Assembly: GCF_000332455.1 (NCBI RefSeq)
Contig: NZ_AOGY02000014.1
Location: forward strand, 62,001 to 126,000
Origin: Leptospira vanthielii serovar Holland str. Waz Holland = ATCC 700522
Lineage (GTDB): Bacteria > Spirochaetota > Leptospiria > Leptospirales > Leptospiraceae
Direction of reading: 5' to 3'
DNA: 64,000 nucleotides
The position numbers were made by a program, and so were the translations under genes. This document shows, piece after piece, positions 1 to 8,885 of this stretch. The notes under the pieces are model-generated. The model did no database searches, was not told the origin of the DNA, and was given only the letters and a program-made list of their open reading frames with translations. Numbering within the stretch: position 1 is the stretch's first letter; every line of letters starts with the position of its first letter.

Positions 1-7
1 GAAAGGA

Positions 8-1708
8 TTACACTACCCTTTCGTTATTTCTCATCCCTCGAGAGATATAATCATATAAAAATTCACCAGTGATGACACCAGGCACGATTACCTTTTGCGC
101 TCCATCACTCACGAGTTTTTTAGCTTCCCCTGGTTCATCACTCGTTAAAATGATTTTTGCGTTTGGTGCCAGTTTACTTAGAGTGGAAAGCAAACGATTG
201 TTATTTGTTCCTTTCAGAAAAGAATCAGAGATGGTACAAATCACCATCGAAGCATCATGAAGGCCAATGTGAGATAAGGAATCAGGATGGGCCAGGTCGG
301 CATAGGCCCACTGGAATCCTTTGTTTGTGAGTTCTTCTTTAAAAGCCGGATTGTAATCAGCAATGATGATCCGTTTGATGAGTGATGGAGATAAGTCTTC
401 CAAGTAATCCACAAAGGCACGAGCAATGCGAAAGTATCCGAGAACAATGATGTCTCGCACCATTCCATCTCCGTGTCCCCCGTCGCTGGCTTTGCCCTCT
501 TTGGAGGATTCTTCGGTTTGGTCAGAAATTCCAACACGAGCGAGAAGTCTTTCAAATGTAGCGGCAATGTTATGGTTGAACATAATGATGTATGTAGATA
601 GAACTGAAGCAATGATGGTAGATGTTAAAATCACAGCTTGAAGTTTCGGTGTGATGTGTTCGAATCCGGCACCTAACGCTAAAATGACGAGAGAGAATTC
701 TGAAATCTGCGCTAAGTTTAGGGCAGTGAGAAATCCGTTGCGAACTCCTTTATTCAATTTGATGATGACAGGGGCAATCGTGATCATCCTGACAAATAAC
801 ATAAGAGTGATGATGGCAGCAGAGAGTCCGATCACTTCTAAACTAGGAAGGGGAACTTTTAGACCTAGAGCTACAAAGAATAAAGTCACAAAAAAATCTC
901 GAATCCCGATGAGTTTGGAGATGACATCAGCTCCATAAGGGAAGGCGGCAATACTCATACCGGCAACGAGAGCACCCATCTCTTTAGAAAGTCCTGCTTC
1001 GCCTGCGATCCCGCAGACAAGAAAACACCACATAATGGACGTTAGTAATATTAATTCTGGACTACTGGCACAGGCTTTGTACAAACGTGCTAGAACATAA
1101 CGGCTGACACTAAAACTAAAAGCAATAAGAAGTACAATGATTCCAACAGAAGTTAGGATTTTTAAGATCTCTGGATTGTTTAGGTTGGGTTGGACGCCCA
1201 TAAACAAGATGGCCCAGATGTCCTGGAATACCAAAACTCCAACGGTTAACTTTCCTGAGAGAGTGTTGATCTCCACTTTGTCTTGTAAGAGTTTGACAAC
1301 GATGAGTGTAGAACTTAATGACAACGCAACTGCAATGTAGAGAAGGTCGAATTTTTCAGAACCAATGGAGAGGCCAAAAAAAGGAAACACGGAATAAACA
1401 AAGGCAACGGAAAGTGTGAATTGGAGGATACCAAGGGTAAACATGGCCTTACCCATTTTCGCAAGTTCTGCTAAATTGATTTCCAATCCAATGATGAATA
1501 ACAAAAGAATGAGTCCAATCTCCGAAATAAGTTCAATACTTGCTTCGTTGGTAACAAAGCCGAACCCCATTTCCTTACCGAGCATAGCTCCACCGATAAT
1601 ATAACCTAAAATTAACGGCTGTTTGAGGACTCTGGCAATGTGACTTAAGACTGTTGCAAAAATAATACTGAGACCAATGTCTTGTAGTAGTGACTCTTCC
1701 CCGTGCAT
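8..1708 (-). CDS. Cation:proton antiporter, KefB/CPA2 type with C-terminal RCK-like domain
   Basis: A 566-residue inner-membrane protein. Roughly residues 1-390 are a dense series of hydrophobic helices of the Na+/H+ exchanger fold, including the LILLLFIIGLEINL stretch typical of CPA2 antiporters. Roughly 420-560 form a TrkA-N/RCK-like Rossmann domain. It probably exchanges K+ or Na+ for protons, with the cytosolic domain gating transport. The nucleotide-binding loop reads VLGYFRIAR where the family has GxGxxG, so two of three glycines are gone and NAD(H) binding is doubtful. The ATG at 1708 gives a full-length N-terminus. The gene sits alone, 77 bases downstream of the TolC-like gene on the same strand. 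Confidence 0.9.
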   Translation of the reverse strand: MHGEESLLQDIGLSIIFATVLSHIARVLKQPLILGYIIGGAMLGKEMGFGFVTNEASIELISEIGLILLLFIIGLEINLAELAKMGKAMFTLGILQFTLSVAFVYSVFPFFGLSIGSEKFDLLYIAVALSLSSTLIVVKLLQDKVEINTLSGKLTVGVLVFQDIWAILFMGVQPNLNNPEILKILTSVGIIVLLIAFSFSVSRYVLARLYKACASSPELILLTSIMWCFLVCGIAGEAGLSKEMGALVAGMSIAAFPYGADVISKLIGIRDFFVTLFFVALGLKVPLPSLEVIGLSAAIITLMLFVRMITIAPVIIKLNKGVRNGFLTALNLAQISEFSLVILALGAGFEHITPKLQAVILTSTIIASVLSTYIIMFNHNIAATFERLLARVGISDQTEESSKEGKASDGGHGDGMVRDIIVLGYFRIARAFVDYLEDLSPSLIKRIIIADYNPAFKEELTNKGFQWAYADLAHPDSLSHIGLHDASMVICTISDSFLKGTNNNRLLSTLSKLAPNAKIILTSDEPGEAKKLVSDGAQKVIVPGVITGEFLYDYISRGMRNNERVV

Positions 1709-1785
1709 AGAAACCTTCTTTATGGAAAAGTTTAGAGATTCATTGAGTAGTGAAAGTCGTTTTTTTTTCTGAATAATAAAACGGA

Positions 1786-3288
1786 CTAAGGAAGGGAAGA
1801 AATTTGCAAAATGGATGCCGTTGCTGCTTGGAAATGGGCAATGGCTACGTGATGATCGTACAAAGCCTTAATTTCACGGACTGCTGCTTCTGCACTTGTC
1901 TGTTCTCGAATATTCACAAATAGTAGTGTTGAGTCACCAAGGGTAAATCGTTCTCGTTCCATCTCTTCTAACTTTCGCGCTAATTCGACTTCATTTTGCG
2001 TAACAGTAACACGTTTTGCCGATGCAATCACCTCGGAAATGGAATCTTGTACTTCGGTTTTGATTTTATCTTTTGAGAATTGTAGTTCCTGATCGAGTTG
2101 TGCTATCTTTGCTTCGGCAGCACCGATCATCCCTCTTGGGCGTTTAGTTTGGATAGGTAGGTTGAGAACAAGAGATGCTTCTAGTTCCGGTTTGGCTCTT
2201 GTGATAGAGCCTGGTCCAAAGTCTTGAGATCCGGCAACTACCAAATCCACTTGTGGTTTCAGAGCATTGAAACCCATGTCTTGGTCGACACGAACTTTGT
2301 CTCGTTTGAATTCAAAGTCTTGTAATTCTGGTCTATACTTCCAAGCGAGTTTGATGCTCTTTTCTAGTTCAAGTTTTTTATACTCAATGGGTTTGGGAAA
2401 TCCTATGGGCAAACGATCCGTTGTGGGAAGGATTAAATTTCCATCCGTGGCACGCAGAAATAAAGATAAGTCGATGGCGGCTTTTTGCATTTCCCTTTCG
2501 GCAGAAACAAATTGAGACTCTCTTTGTAAGATGGCACGATCGTTTTCTGTTCCTTCGATTTTGGGAATATCACCTAACTTGATTCGTTGTGCGATTTGTT
2601 CTTGACGATCCTTAGCGATCGCTAACAAATCTTTGTTGACTAAATACTCTTGTCCACTCGCTACCCATTTCCAATAACGTTTGGTGGCTTCTTTGATGAC
2701 TTCGATTTTTAATTTTTGAATGGAAAGTTCTGCAAGTCTTCGATCAAGATCGGCCTTTTTAATATCGGCTCTGTTTTTATCGATCTCTCGGTTACGCATC
2801 AATGGGAAGATAGCACCGGCCCGCACTTCTCCATAGTCATTGGTTTCTCTTCTGCCATCATACACAGGGAACTTCCCGCGTCCAATACGGTAACCTGCAA
2901 AAAAGGAAGTTCCCCCAAGTGGGGTAGGTTTTTCAAAAACTGCATCGGTTGCATTGTTTGTATAATAACCCATAGGTTTTGTTGTTCCCATGGACTTAAA
3001 TTGTAAATCAAAAGCTCCTTCGGCAGCGAGGTAATTGTATTCGGCTTCTGATAAAAGTTTTTCAGCCGCAAGGACAAGTGGATAAGATTTTTCTACGGAT
3101 CTAAGAAGTTCTTCTAGTGTGAGTACTCCTGGTTGTTGGTTGATATAATCTTGTGAATAAATATTAGGCCCATGTAAGGAATCAAATGGATCACGTGTTG
3201 GATCTGCTTCGATGACAAAGGAGAAAAACATTCCAAAAGGACAGAGTATTGCAAGTAGGGATCGTTTTAGCTTTGATATCATTTTCAT
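1786..3288 (-). CDS. TolC-family outer membrane efflux protein
   Basis: A 500-residue exported protein with a signal peptide (LLAILCPFGMFFSFVIEA). It has two long alpha-helical, coiled-coil-rich repeats (about 190-290 and 370-490) with the R/Q/E-rich register of TolC-type channels, and a VRAGAIFPLMRNREID segment typical of outer membrane factor strands. It should form the outer membrane exit duct of the tripartite exporter encoded with it. Its start overlaps the end of the HlyD-type gene by 4 bases (ATGA), so the three genes at 1786-6897 form one translationally coupled operon in the order ABC, adaptor, TolC. Substrate unknown; no obvious secreted substrate lies next to it. Confidence 0.9.
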   Translation of the reverse strand: MKMISKLKRSLLAILCPFGMFFSFVIEADPTRDPFDSLHGPNIYSQDYINQQPGVLTLEELLRSVEKSYPLVLAAEKLLSEAEYNYLAAEGAFDLQFKSMGTTKPMGYYTNNATDAVFEKPTPLGGTSFFAGYRIGRGKFPVYDGRRETNDYGEVRAGAIFPLMRNREIDKNRADIKKADLDRRLAELSIQKLKIEVIKEATKRYWKWVASGQEYLVNKDLLAIAKDRQEQIAQRIKLGDIPKIEGTENDRAILQRESQFVSAEREMQKAAIDLSLFLRATDGNLILPTTDRLPIGFPKPIEYKKLELEKSIKLAWKYRPELQDFEFKRDKVRVDQDMGFNALKPQVDLVVAGSQDFGPGSITRAKPELEASLVLNLPIQTKRPRGMIGAAEAKIAQLDQELQFSKDKIKTEVQDSISEVIASAKRVTVTQNEVELARKLEEMERERFTLGDSTLLFVNIREQTSAEAAVREIKALYDHHVAIAHFQAATASILQISSLP

Positions 3289-4634
3289 TTGATTTTTTTT
3301 TCTCCATTATTGTCATCTAACAAAGATTTAATTTCAGGATCATCCATTGGTAAGTTAGGTGGAAAATCATTGAAACGTCGCCATAATTCATACCCTACAC
3401 TCACACGATTGAGAAAAATCCAACCTTTGGCTCGCACACCTTGACGCAGGTAACGACTAGAGGGCCACTCTCTGTCTTCCCTGTCAGGAATCACGAGAAC
3501 TCGAAAATTTCCAGAACCGTTGTCTGTGATGTCTACCAGTTTGACAATACCGCCAAAAGTTCCTACAGCGGTCTCTGGCCAACCACTGATTTGGAGGACA
3601 GGATACCCTTGGAATTGCAAACGAACTTTTCTTCCTTCCCCAACAAGTGGTATGTCGTTGCCTGAAATAAAAAGTTCTATCGCCTTGTCTTCGGAATCTG
3701 GAACGAGAATTGCAACTCCATCTCCTTCTTTGATTTGTTGTGTGTCGGGATTCACTAATATTCTCATGATGGTTCCGTCTCTTGGTGTAAATACTTCTTG
3801 GTTTTCTTGCCTGGATAATCTTGCTTCCAGTTTGGGTAGGTCTTCCAAAACACGTGCCACTTCCGACTGCGCCGATGCTAAAGAGGCTTTGGCATCATTA
3901 ATCGATGCTTCTGCATCTTGCGCCACTTTTCCCGTGTCACTATACAAAGCCCTTTCCTCTTTTACGGCTGCATCAAAAGTTGCTTTGGCACGATCGAGTC
4001 CTGTTTCCGCATTTGTATGTTCTAATTCTGCAAGCTCTAAAGTTCGTTTGGAAGTCAGACCTTTTTCCCATAATTGTTTTTGACGGTCTAGGTTGAGATT
4101 GGCAGTTTTTAAAGTCGCTTTAGCAGCATCTACTGCTTGTTCGCTGGCACGCACACGATCTTTGGCCATCATCCTCCTAGAATCAGCTGCATTCACAGCA
4201 CTTCCCATCGACGAACGTAAACTGATAATTCGAGAACGAATGTTGTCCTCTCTGGATCTAGCAGCTTCTAATCGTTGTAAGAGGGCATTTTTTTCTTCAC
4301 GAATTCGAGTAATAAAGTTAGGATCATTGTCAGAGATATCGATGATAGGATCCCCCTTTTTCACTCGAGTCCCTTCATGAACATGCCATTTGACTACACG
4401 GCCACTAATGGGAGAATCAATGACTTGTTGACGGTCCAGTGGTGCATAGGCGACCACTCTTCCAAATCCCATAGTGGTTTGTTGCCAGGGAACATAGAGA
4501 AGGATGATTACACTTAAGAAAAATATAATAGTGAGGATATAAGCAAGGCTTTGTGCAGGTAGGGCCGTTTGCACCAATCGATACGAAGGTAGATTTTTAT
4601 AAAGTTTCCATTTCTTTGACATATCAGTTTTCAT
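3285..4634 (-). CDS. HlyD-family membrane fusion (adaptor) protein
   Basis: A 449-residue periplasmic adaptor. One transmembrane helix lies near residues 28-50 (LAYILTIIFFLSVIILLYV). A biotinyl/lipoyl-like half follows (SGRVVKWHVHEGTRVKKGDPIIDI), then a long coiled-coil hairpin at about 110-270 and a beta-barrel region (GTIMRILVNPDTQQIKEGDGV). It should bridge the ABC exporter and the TolC-like channel. A second in-frame ATG lies 12 bases downstream (MSKKW) and either could be used. It starts 4 bases after the ABC gene ends and overlaps the TolC gene. Confidence 0.9.
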   Translation of the reverse strand: MKTDMSKKWKLYKNLPSYRLVQTALPAQSLAYILTIIFFLSVIILLYVPWQQTTMGFGRVVAYAPLDRQQVIDSPISGRVVKWHVHEGTRVKKGDPIIDISDNDPNFITRIREEKNALLQRLEAARSREDNIRSRIISLRSSMGSAVNAADSRRMMAKDRVRASEQAVDAAKATLKTANLNLDRQKQLWEKGLTSKRTLELAELEHTNAETGLDRAKATFDAAVKEERALYSDTGKVAQDAEASINDAKASLASAQSEVARVLEDLPKLEARLSRQENQEVFTPRDGTIMRILVNPDTQQIKEGDGVAILVPDSEDKAIELFISGNDIPLVGEGRKVRLQFQGYPVLQISGWPETAVGTFGGIVKLVDITDNGSGNFRVLVIPDREDREWPSSRYLRQGVRAKGWIFLNRVSVGYELWRRFNDFPPNLPMDDPEIKSLLDDNNGEKKIK

Positions 4635-4638
4635 AACC

Positions 4639-6897
4639 TTAAGAGTTTACCTTTAGGGAATGGGAATCATTTTCTAAACGTAATACTTGGTCCATTTGAG
4701 AAAGTACATTTGGTGATTTGGAAACAACAAGGAGTGTCCAATTTTTATTCTTCTGTAATAAAACTTTGAGAGAAGCCGATAGAAGATGCGGTGGTAATTG
4801 GTCTAAGTTTCCGTCGATTAACAATAGTTTTGGTTTTCCTACGATCGCACGAGCTAAGGAAAGGATTGTTGTTTGAATATTGTCAAAGGGATGTCCGAAG
4901 GTTAAAAGTGGTGTGTGGATTCCATTCGGTAGAGATTGTATTGTTTCCCAAATTCCAAGTTCCTCTAAGAGTTCTCTGATTTCGATGAGAGAAATTTCTT
5001 CTCTTCCGACTCGAATGTTTTCCAGGATGGTACCTTCGAAGATTTCATTTCCTCGGATTAAATAAGTAACAGAATGAATTTGTTCCTTGGAAACTTCATG
5101 GATGTTTTGGTGGTTGTATTCCACAACGCCCGATGTAGGTGTTCTTAGACCACATAACAGATCCAAGAGGATGTGTGCATCATAGGGAGTGTTGGAAGAT
5201 ACACCTATCGATTTACCAGCTGGGATCTTCCATTGGAATTGATGGAAGATTTTATGGCCGTTAGATAAGGAATAATGAATTCCAGACAACTGTAATTGAA
5301 TTGGTCCTTGTGGAATTTCAAATTCTACCGTTTTTGCTGGGATTGTTGGTAAGTGGAAAACAGAATTAATTTTATCAACGGCTGCAATCAAACTATAAAA
5401 ACTATCTAACTGTTTTCCAAATTTGGATATATCACTAAGAACTTTAGCGATCACAAGTTCCGCCGCTACGAGTTGACCAATGGTGAGTTGTCTATGGATG
5501 ACTAAATAACCACCTAATCCGAGTACGATGGCACTTGCTAGAGCTTGGATTCCGACAAGACCAATGATTTGGCGGATGAAACTGTAAAAATATTTTTTTC
5601 TAGCATATAAGTAGTCTCGAATCAAAGAATCGGCTCGATCTAAAGCAAAATTAGATCCAAAGGTAGAGTGGAAGAGGGCAGAATGTCTGGATATTTCTTC
5701 TAACCAAGCAGCCACTTTGTATTTTTCTTTTGAAATTTTGATATAGTTTTCGGCAGCGGGTTTTCCCAGTCGATAGACTATCCAATACCCACCGATGAGT
5801 AAAATGATAAAGGAAAATACTATAAAGATGGGATGATAGAAAGAAATCAGAATAAAACCAATCACAGTAGTTAATACAACAGAAAGTCCATCTACAAGAA
5901 GTGAATGAATGGACTTTTGAATGGTCATCGTATCAAAAAACCGATTTACAAGTTCAGGGTTGTGATGTTTGTCTAAGACATCTTGACGAATTTTTGGAAA
6001 TTTAACGGCAAACTCAGTAGCAATTCTCACAAAAACACGTCTTTGCAAAATTTCCACAACGTATATTTGGATGGTTTGCATGGCACCTGCAAATCCTAGA
6101 AAAAGTACAACTAACAAAGTCAATATGATGACAGGTTGGATCATCACTCCAAAGGCTACGATATTGACAAGAGAAGATGTGGCTACGGGAACAACAAGTG
6201 ATAGAATTCCAATTCCAACGCCATAGATAAAGACAATCCAAACATCTTTGGATTCCATTTGAATCAAATGTGAGATCTGTTTGATCGCATTTTTAACAGG
6301 AGAATCAGACTTAGATATCTCTTTGTTTGTTGAAAAAGGAAAGGTAGGCTCTGCCACTAGCCAATCTACATAATCTTTATTTGATTTGATTCCGATGAGT
6401 TTAAATAATTCCTTTTCGGAATACCATTCTGCTTCGGCATCTAAGTTATGCAGAGATTTGATCTGGTATGAAGAAGTTTGGTAACTAACGATTGCATAGA
6501 ATTCGGGAACGTTATTCTCATCGTTTAAGATTTGAATGACAAATGGCGAGCTTTCTGTGATATAATATCTTATGTCGTGTAAACTTCTTTGAACAATGTT
6601 TAGGCGAATTTGGTACTGGTGCGAAGCGGCAAAAAGAAAATCATAAAAATTGTTTTTGGTGAGTTCTTTGTATTTACTACGAAGGGAACGAAAACCTTCA
6701 ATAATTTGACTTGGAACTGAATGAATGTGTAGCGATTCGGATAAAAAATCCAAAACTGACTTTGCCAAATCTTCAAACGAAGAAAGTCTTAAGGGGATAT
6801 CTTCTTCTTTTTGTTTGAAGAGTTGGTTTTTTAAATAAAATACCAACGATTGTAAAAATTTTAACATACGAATTGTGATTCGGGGTTTAGACTCCAC
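4639..6897 (-). CDS. ABC exporter with degenerate ATPase domain (type I secretion-like)
   Basis: A 752-residue protein. It has an N-terminal cytosolic region of about 200 residues in the position of the C39-like domain of type I exporters, a six-helix membrane domain (about 220-490), and a C-terminal ABC domain (about 530-752). By gene order it is the inner-membrane part of a tripartite exporter with the HlyD and TolC proteins. The ATPase domain is eroded. The Walker A region reads GVSSNTPYDAH with no GxGK[ST]. The LSGGQ signature is replaced by HPFDN. Walker B is LLLIDG with no catalytic Glu. The H-loop His is Lys (VVSKS), and the Q-loop Gln is not evident. The fold's spacing and the LSLARAIVGKPKLLLID segment remain, so this is a real ABC fold that probably cannot hydrolyse ATP by itself. 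Confidence 0.88.
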   Translation of the reverse strand: MESKPRITIRMLKFLQSLVFYLKNQLFKQKEEDIPLRLSSFEDLAKSVLDFLSESLHIHSVPSQIIEGFRSLRSKYKELTKNNFYDFLFAASHQYQIRLNIVQRSLHDIRYYITESSPFVIQILNDENNVPEFYAIVSYQTSSYQIKSLHNLDAEAEWYSEKELFKLIGIKSNKDYVDWLVAEPTFPFSTNKEISKSDSPVKNAIKQISHLIQMESKDVWIVFIYGVGIGILSLVVPVATSSLVNIVAFGVMIQPVIILTLLVVLFLGFAGAMQTIQIYVVEILQRRVFVRIATEFAVKFPKIRQDVLDKHHNPELVNRFFDTMTIQKSIHSLLVDGLSVVLTTVIGFILISFYHPIFIVFSFIILLIGGYWIVYRLGKPAAENYIKISKEKYKVAAWLEEISRHSALFHSTFGSNFALDRADSLIRDYLYARKKYFYSFIRQIIGLVGIQALASAIVLGLGGYLVIHRQLTIGQLVAAELVIAKVLSDISKFGKQLDSFYSLIAAVDKINSVFHLPTIPAKTVEFEIPQGPIQLQLSGIHYSLSNGHKIFHQFQWKIPAGKSIGVSSNTPYDAHILLDLLCGLRTPTSGVVEYNHQNIHEVSKEQIHSVTYLIRGNEIFEGTILENIRVGREEISLIEIRELLEELGIWETIQSLPNGIHTPLLTFGHPFDNIQTTILSLARAIVGKPKLLLIDGNLDQLPPHLLSASLKVLLQKNKNWTLLVVSKSPNVLSQMDQVLRLENDSHSLKVNS

Positions 6898-6944
6898 TTG
6901 ACAAAACGTAGTTCTACATTTTCTATTTTCTAGTAGAGGTTTCT

Positions 6945-7550
6945 ATGAAAATTATTCATTCGATTTTGGTACTAATCACACTCAGCGCAGTGGCACAGTT
7001 GACTGCAGAAGAAAATTGCACATACGAATACGACCCCTCGCAAACCTCTTTAGAGTGGACAGCGTTCAAGTTTACAGAGAAAACAGGTGTTAAGGGTAAA
7101 TTTGATTCGATCAAAGTAGTTGGTAAACAAAAAGACAAATCAAAGTTCGGTGCTGTAAAGTCTTTACAATTTCAAATTGATTCTTCCTCGGTCAACTCAG
7201 GAGTACCTGACCGAGATGGTAAAATTAAAAAATTCTTTTTTGGTTCCGTAAAAGGAAATAAAAAAATCTCGGGTACCTTTTCTGAGATTACTGCCGGGGA
7301 AACAGGAACCGCAAAATTAAATTTGAGATTCGGAAACTCTAAAACATCTGTACCGGTAAACTTTATTTGGAAAGATGATTTGGTCGAAGTTACAGGAACT
7401 GTGGATGTAGTGACGCTTGGTTTACAAACAGGACTTGGTAAGTTAAATGTTGAATGTAATGACTTACATAAAGGTTCTGATGGGGTAAGCAAACTTTGGC
7501 CAACCGTTGATGTAAAAGTTGTTTCGACACTTAAGAAAAATTGTAAATAG
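6945..7550 (+). CDS. YceI-like periplasmic protein
   Basis: A 201-residue exported protein with a signal peptide of about 20 residues (MKIIHSILVLITLSAVAQLT). The YceI-type lipocalin-like beta-barrel follows: YEYDPSQTSLEWTAFKFTEK at the start, a central FEI-type core, and a C-terminal VTGTVDVVTLGL segment. YceI proteins bind long-chain isoprenoids in the periplasm, but ligand and role here are inferred only from the family. It is divergent from the ABC exporter gene across 47 bases. A perfect 16-bp hairpin lies just after the stop. Confidence 0.85.
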   Translation: MKIIHSILVLITLSAVAQLTAEENCTYEYDPSQTSLEWTAFKFTEKTGVKGKFDSIKVVGKQKDKSKFGAVKSLQFQIDSSSVNSGVPDRDGKIKKFFFGSVKGNKKISGTFSEITAGETGTAKLNLRFGNSKTSVPVNFIWKDDLVEVTGTVDVVTLGLQTGLGKLNVECNDLHKGSDGVSKLWPTVDVKVVSTLKKNCK

Positions 7551-7564
7551 TTTTAAATTTTTTA

Positions 7565-7604
7565 TACGCACAGCTACATAGGATTGTTTATGTAGCTGTG
7601 CGTA
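7565..7604 (+). terminator. Perfect 16-bp hairpin after the YceI-like gene
   Basis: The arms TACGCACAGCTACATA (7565-7580) and its exact complement (7589-7604) flank an 8-base loop, beginning 14 bases past the stop codon. The position suggests a transcript 3' end. No T-run follows on the plus strand, so it is not a canonical intrinsic terminator; it may be a 3'-end stabiliser or a protein-binding palindrome. Confidence 0.55.
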
Positions 7605-7726
7605 AGATTCTGCATTTAGAAATTCTATGATTTTGCGACTCTTCGATCCATATTGGAAATTTTATCATATATTTTACTTTTGAATCGAGAGAACATTCTG
7701 CTAAATTAGCTAGGAAAAGGATACCA

Positions 7727-8116
7727 ATGAGTCAAGAGATTGAAACATACAATAAGTCCCAATCACCTGCGGAAAGAGAAATCTGTAATTTTCTCTATGA
7801 GGAAATCAATTTACATCTTCCGAAAGCAGAAAATAAAATTTGGCATGCGCACCCTGTTTGGTTTTTGGACGGAAATCCCATTGTTGGTTATAGTAAACTA
7901 AAGAATTGTATTCGTCTTCTTTTTTGGAGTGGGCAAACTTTTGAAGTGAAAGGGTTAGACCCGGAGGGGAGTTTTAAAGCGGCTGAAGTTCGTTATACGG
8001 ATGTCAGCCAAATCAATAAAAAAGACCTGAAACGTTGGCTCGGCCAATCCAAAAAAATCCAATGGGATTATAAAAACATTGTGAAACGAAAGGGAGTTTT
8101 GGAACGGCTGAAATAA
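7727..8116 (+). CDS. DUF1801 domain protein
   Basis: A 129-residue cytosolic protein. It matches the YdhG/DUF1801 pattern: an N-terminal helix pair (SPAEREICNFLYEEI), a central strand pair (ENKIWHAHPVWFLDGNPIVGYSKLKNCIRLLFWSG), and a Lys-rich C-terminus. The family function is not established. The ATG at 7727 is preceded by the purine-rich stretch AGGAAAAGGA at good spacing. Downstream is gene-poor DNA. Confidence 0.8.
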   Translation: MSQEIETYNKSQSPAEREICNFLYEEINLHLPKAENKIWHAHPVWFLDGNPIVGYSKLKNCIRLLFWSGQTFEVKGLDPEGSFKAAEVRYTDVSQINKKDLKRWLGQSKKIQWDYKNIVKRKGVLERLK

Positions 8117-8243
8117 AGACGTTTAACTATTTATGCCATTGATTTTTATAAGTTAGCTGGTGGTCGTGCAGAAGATGTGGTACATTTTTATTATCCGATG
8201 AGTTAGTGGGTGTTGATATAAAGTTGGGGGTATCAATTCATAA

Positions 8244-8453
8244 ATGAATGCCCCAAATAATAATTCATTGGAAAAACAAAATCAAATAATTCTTATGATT
8301 TTCTTTAGCTGCTTCTTGTTAGTTCCTGTTATATTCTGGCTTGATTGCAGCAGAAAAGAGATGAGAGAGAAGCCCCATGATTCTGAGGTAAATGCAGGCA
8401 AACGGAACATTCAAACTTTTATAATGATAAAAAAAGTTAGTCCAAATGTTTGA
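8244..8453 (+). CDS. Possible small membrane protein, unknown
   Basis: A 69-residue ORF with an ATG start. It has one hydrophobic segment (IILMIFFSCFLLVPVIFWL) followed by a charged tail. The only ribosome-binding-like sequence, GGGGG near 8224, is too far upstream to be convincing. It lies in gene-poor DNA and could be chance. No family recognised. Confidence 0.25.
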   Translation: MNAPNNNSLEKQNQIILMIFFSCFLLVPVIFWLDCSRKEMREKPHDSEVNAGKRNIQTFIMIKKVSPNV

Positions 8454-8510
8454 ATCATCTCCGTGCCCCTAACAACATTTCCTCAAAAGTCAAATTTATT
8501 TTGTAGCTCG

Positions 8511-8573
8511 GCGAATACATGCATTACGTTTATTTCCCATGTTCTGAAGTTTAAGCGCATTGCGTATATTCGC
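8511..8573. repeat. Imperfect inverted repeat, 18-base arms
   Basis: Left arm GCGAATACATGCATTACG (8511-8528) matches the complement of the right arm (8556-8573) at 14 of 18 positions, around a 27-base centre. Part of the arm, a GCGAATA core, recurs at other gene-poor sites in this window (8743, 10319, 10931). It could be a dispersed palindromic element; the copy number in the genome is unknown. Confidence 0.4.
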
Positions 8574-8885
8574 TGCTGCTATCTTGAAGCTTGACAGAAG
8601 GCAAGAAAAATTCACGAGGAACCTTTCTCCCTATATCCAATCCGATGTTTCTCAATACAAACTTGAGGAATGCTCCGTAATCTCTCCAATGCAAACGCCA
8701 GCGATAGAAGCGGAAATCCTTTCGCAGAAGCGAAAGATTGGAGCGAATAGCGCGGTCGGTATAAAAAAGAATTCTAATCAAATAACAGATTCGAGGCGCC
8801 CACGTAAATCATTCCTCTATACAACCTTGTTCTCGCTAGAATGGCAATGGCAGAAGAATGATAATTTTTTACTCACCTCAACTAT

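Larger units (their letters stand above)
8117..8885. other. Gene-poor accessory stretch with possible coding remnants
   Basis: No convincing intact gene is visible in this 769-base stretch apart from a doubtful 69-residue ORF. A short open run at 8138-8206 reads IDFYKLAGGRAEDVVHFYYP and looks like the tail of a decayed gene. An 18-base imperfect inverted repeat sits at 8511-8573. Two overlapping opposite-strand ORFs (8551-8781 and 8560-8889) fall here, neither with family features. Confidence 0.5.

Noticed and set aside
3520..4083. 187-codon plus-strand ORF
   Set aside because: Lies fully inside the HlyD-type gene on the other strand and has low-complexity Ser/Ala-rich translation, a typical shadow of a coiled-coil gene.
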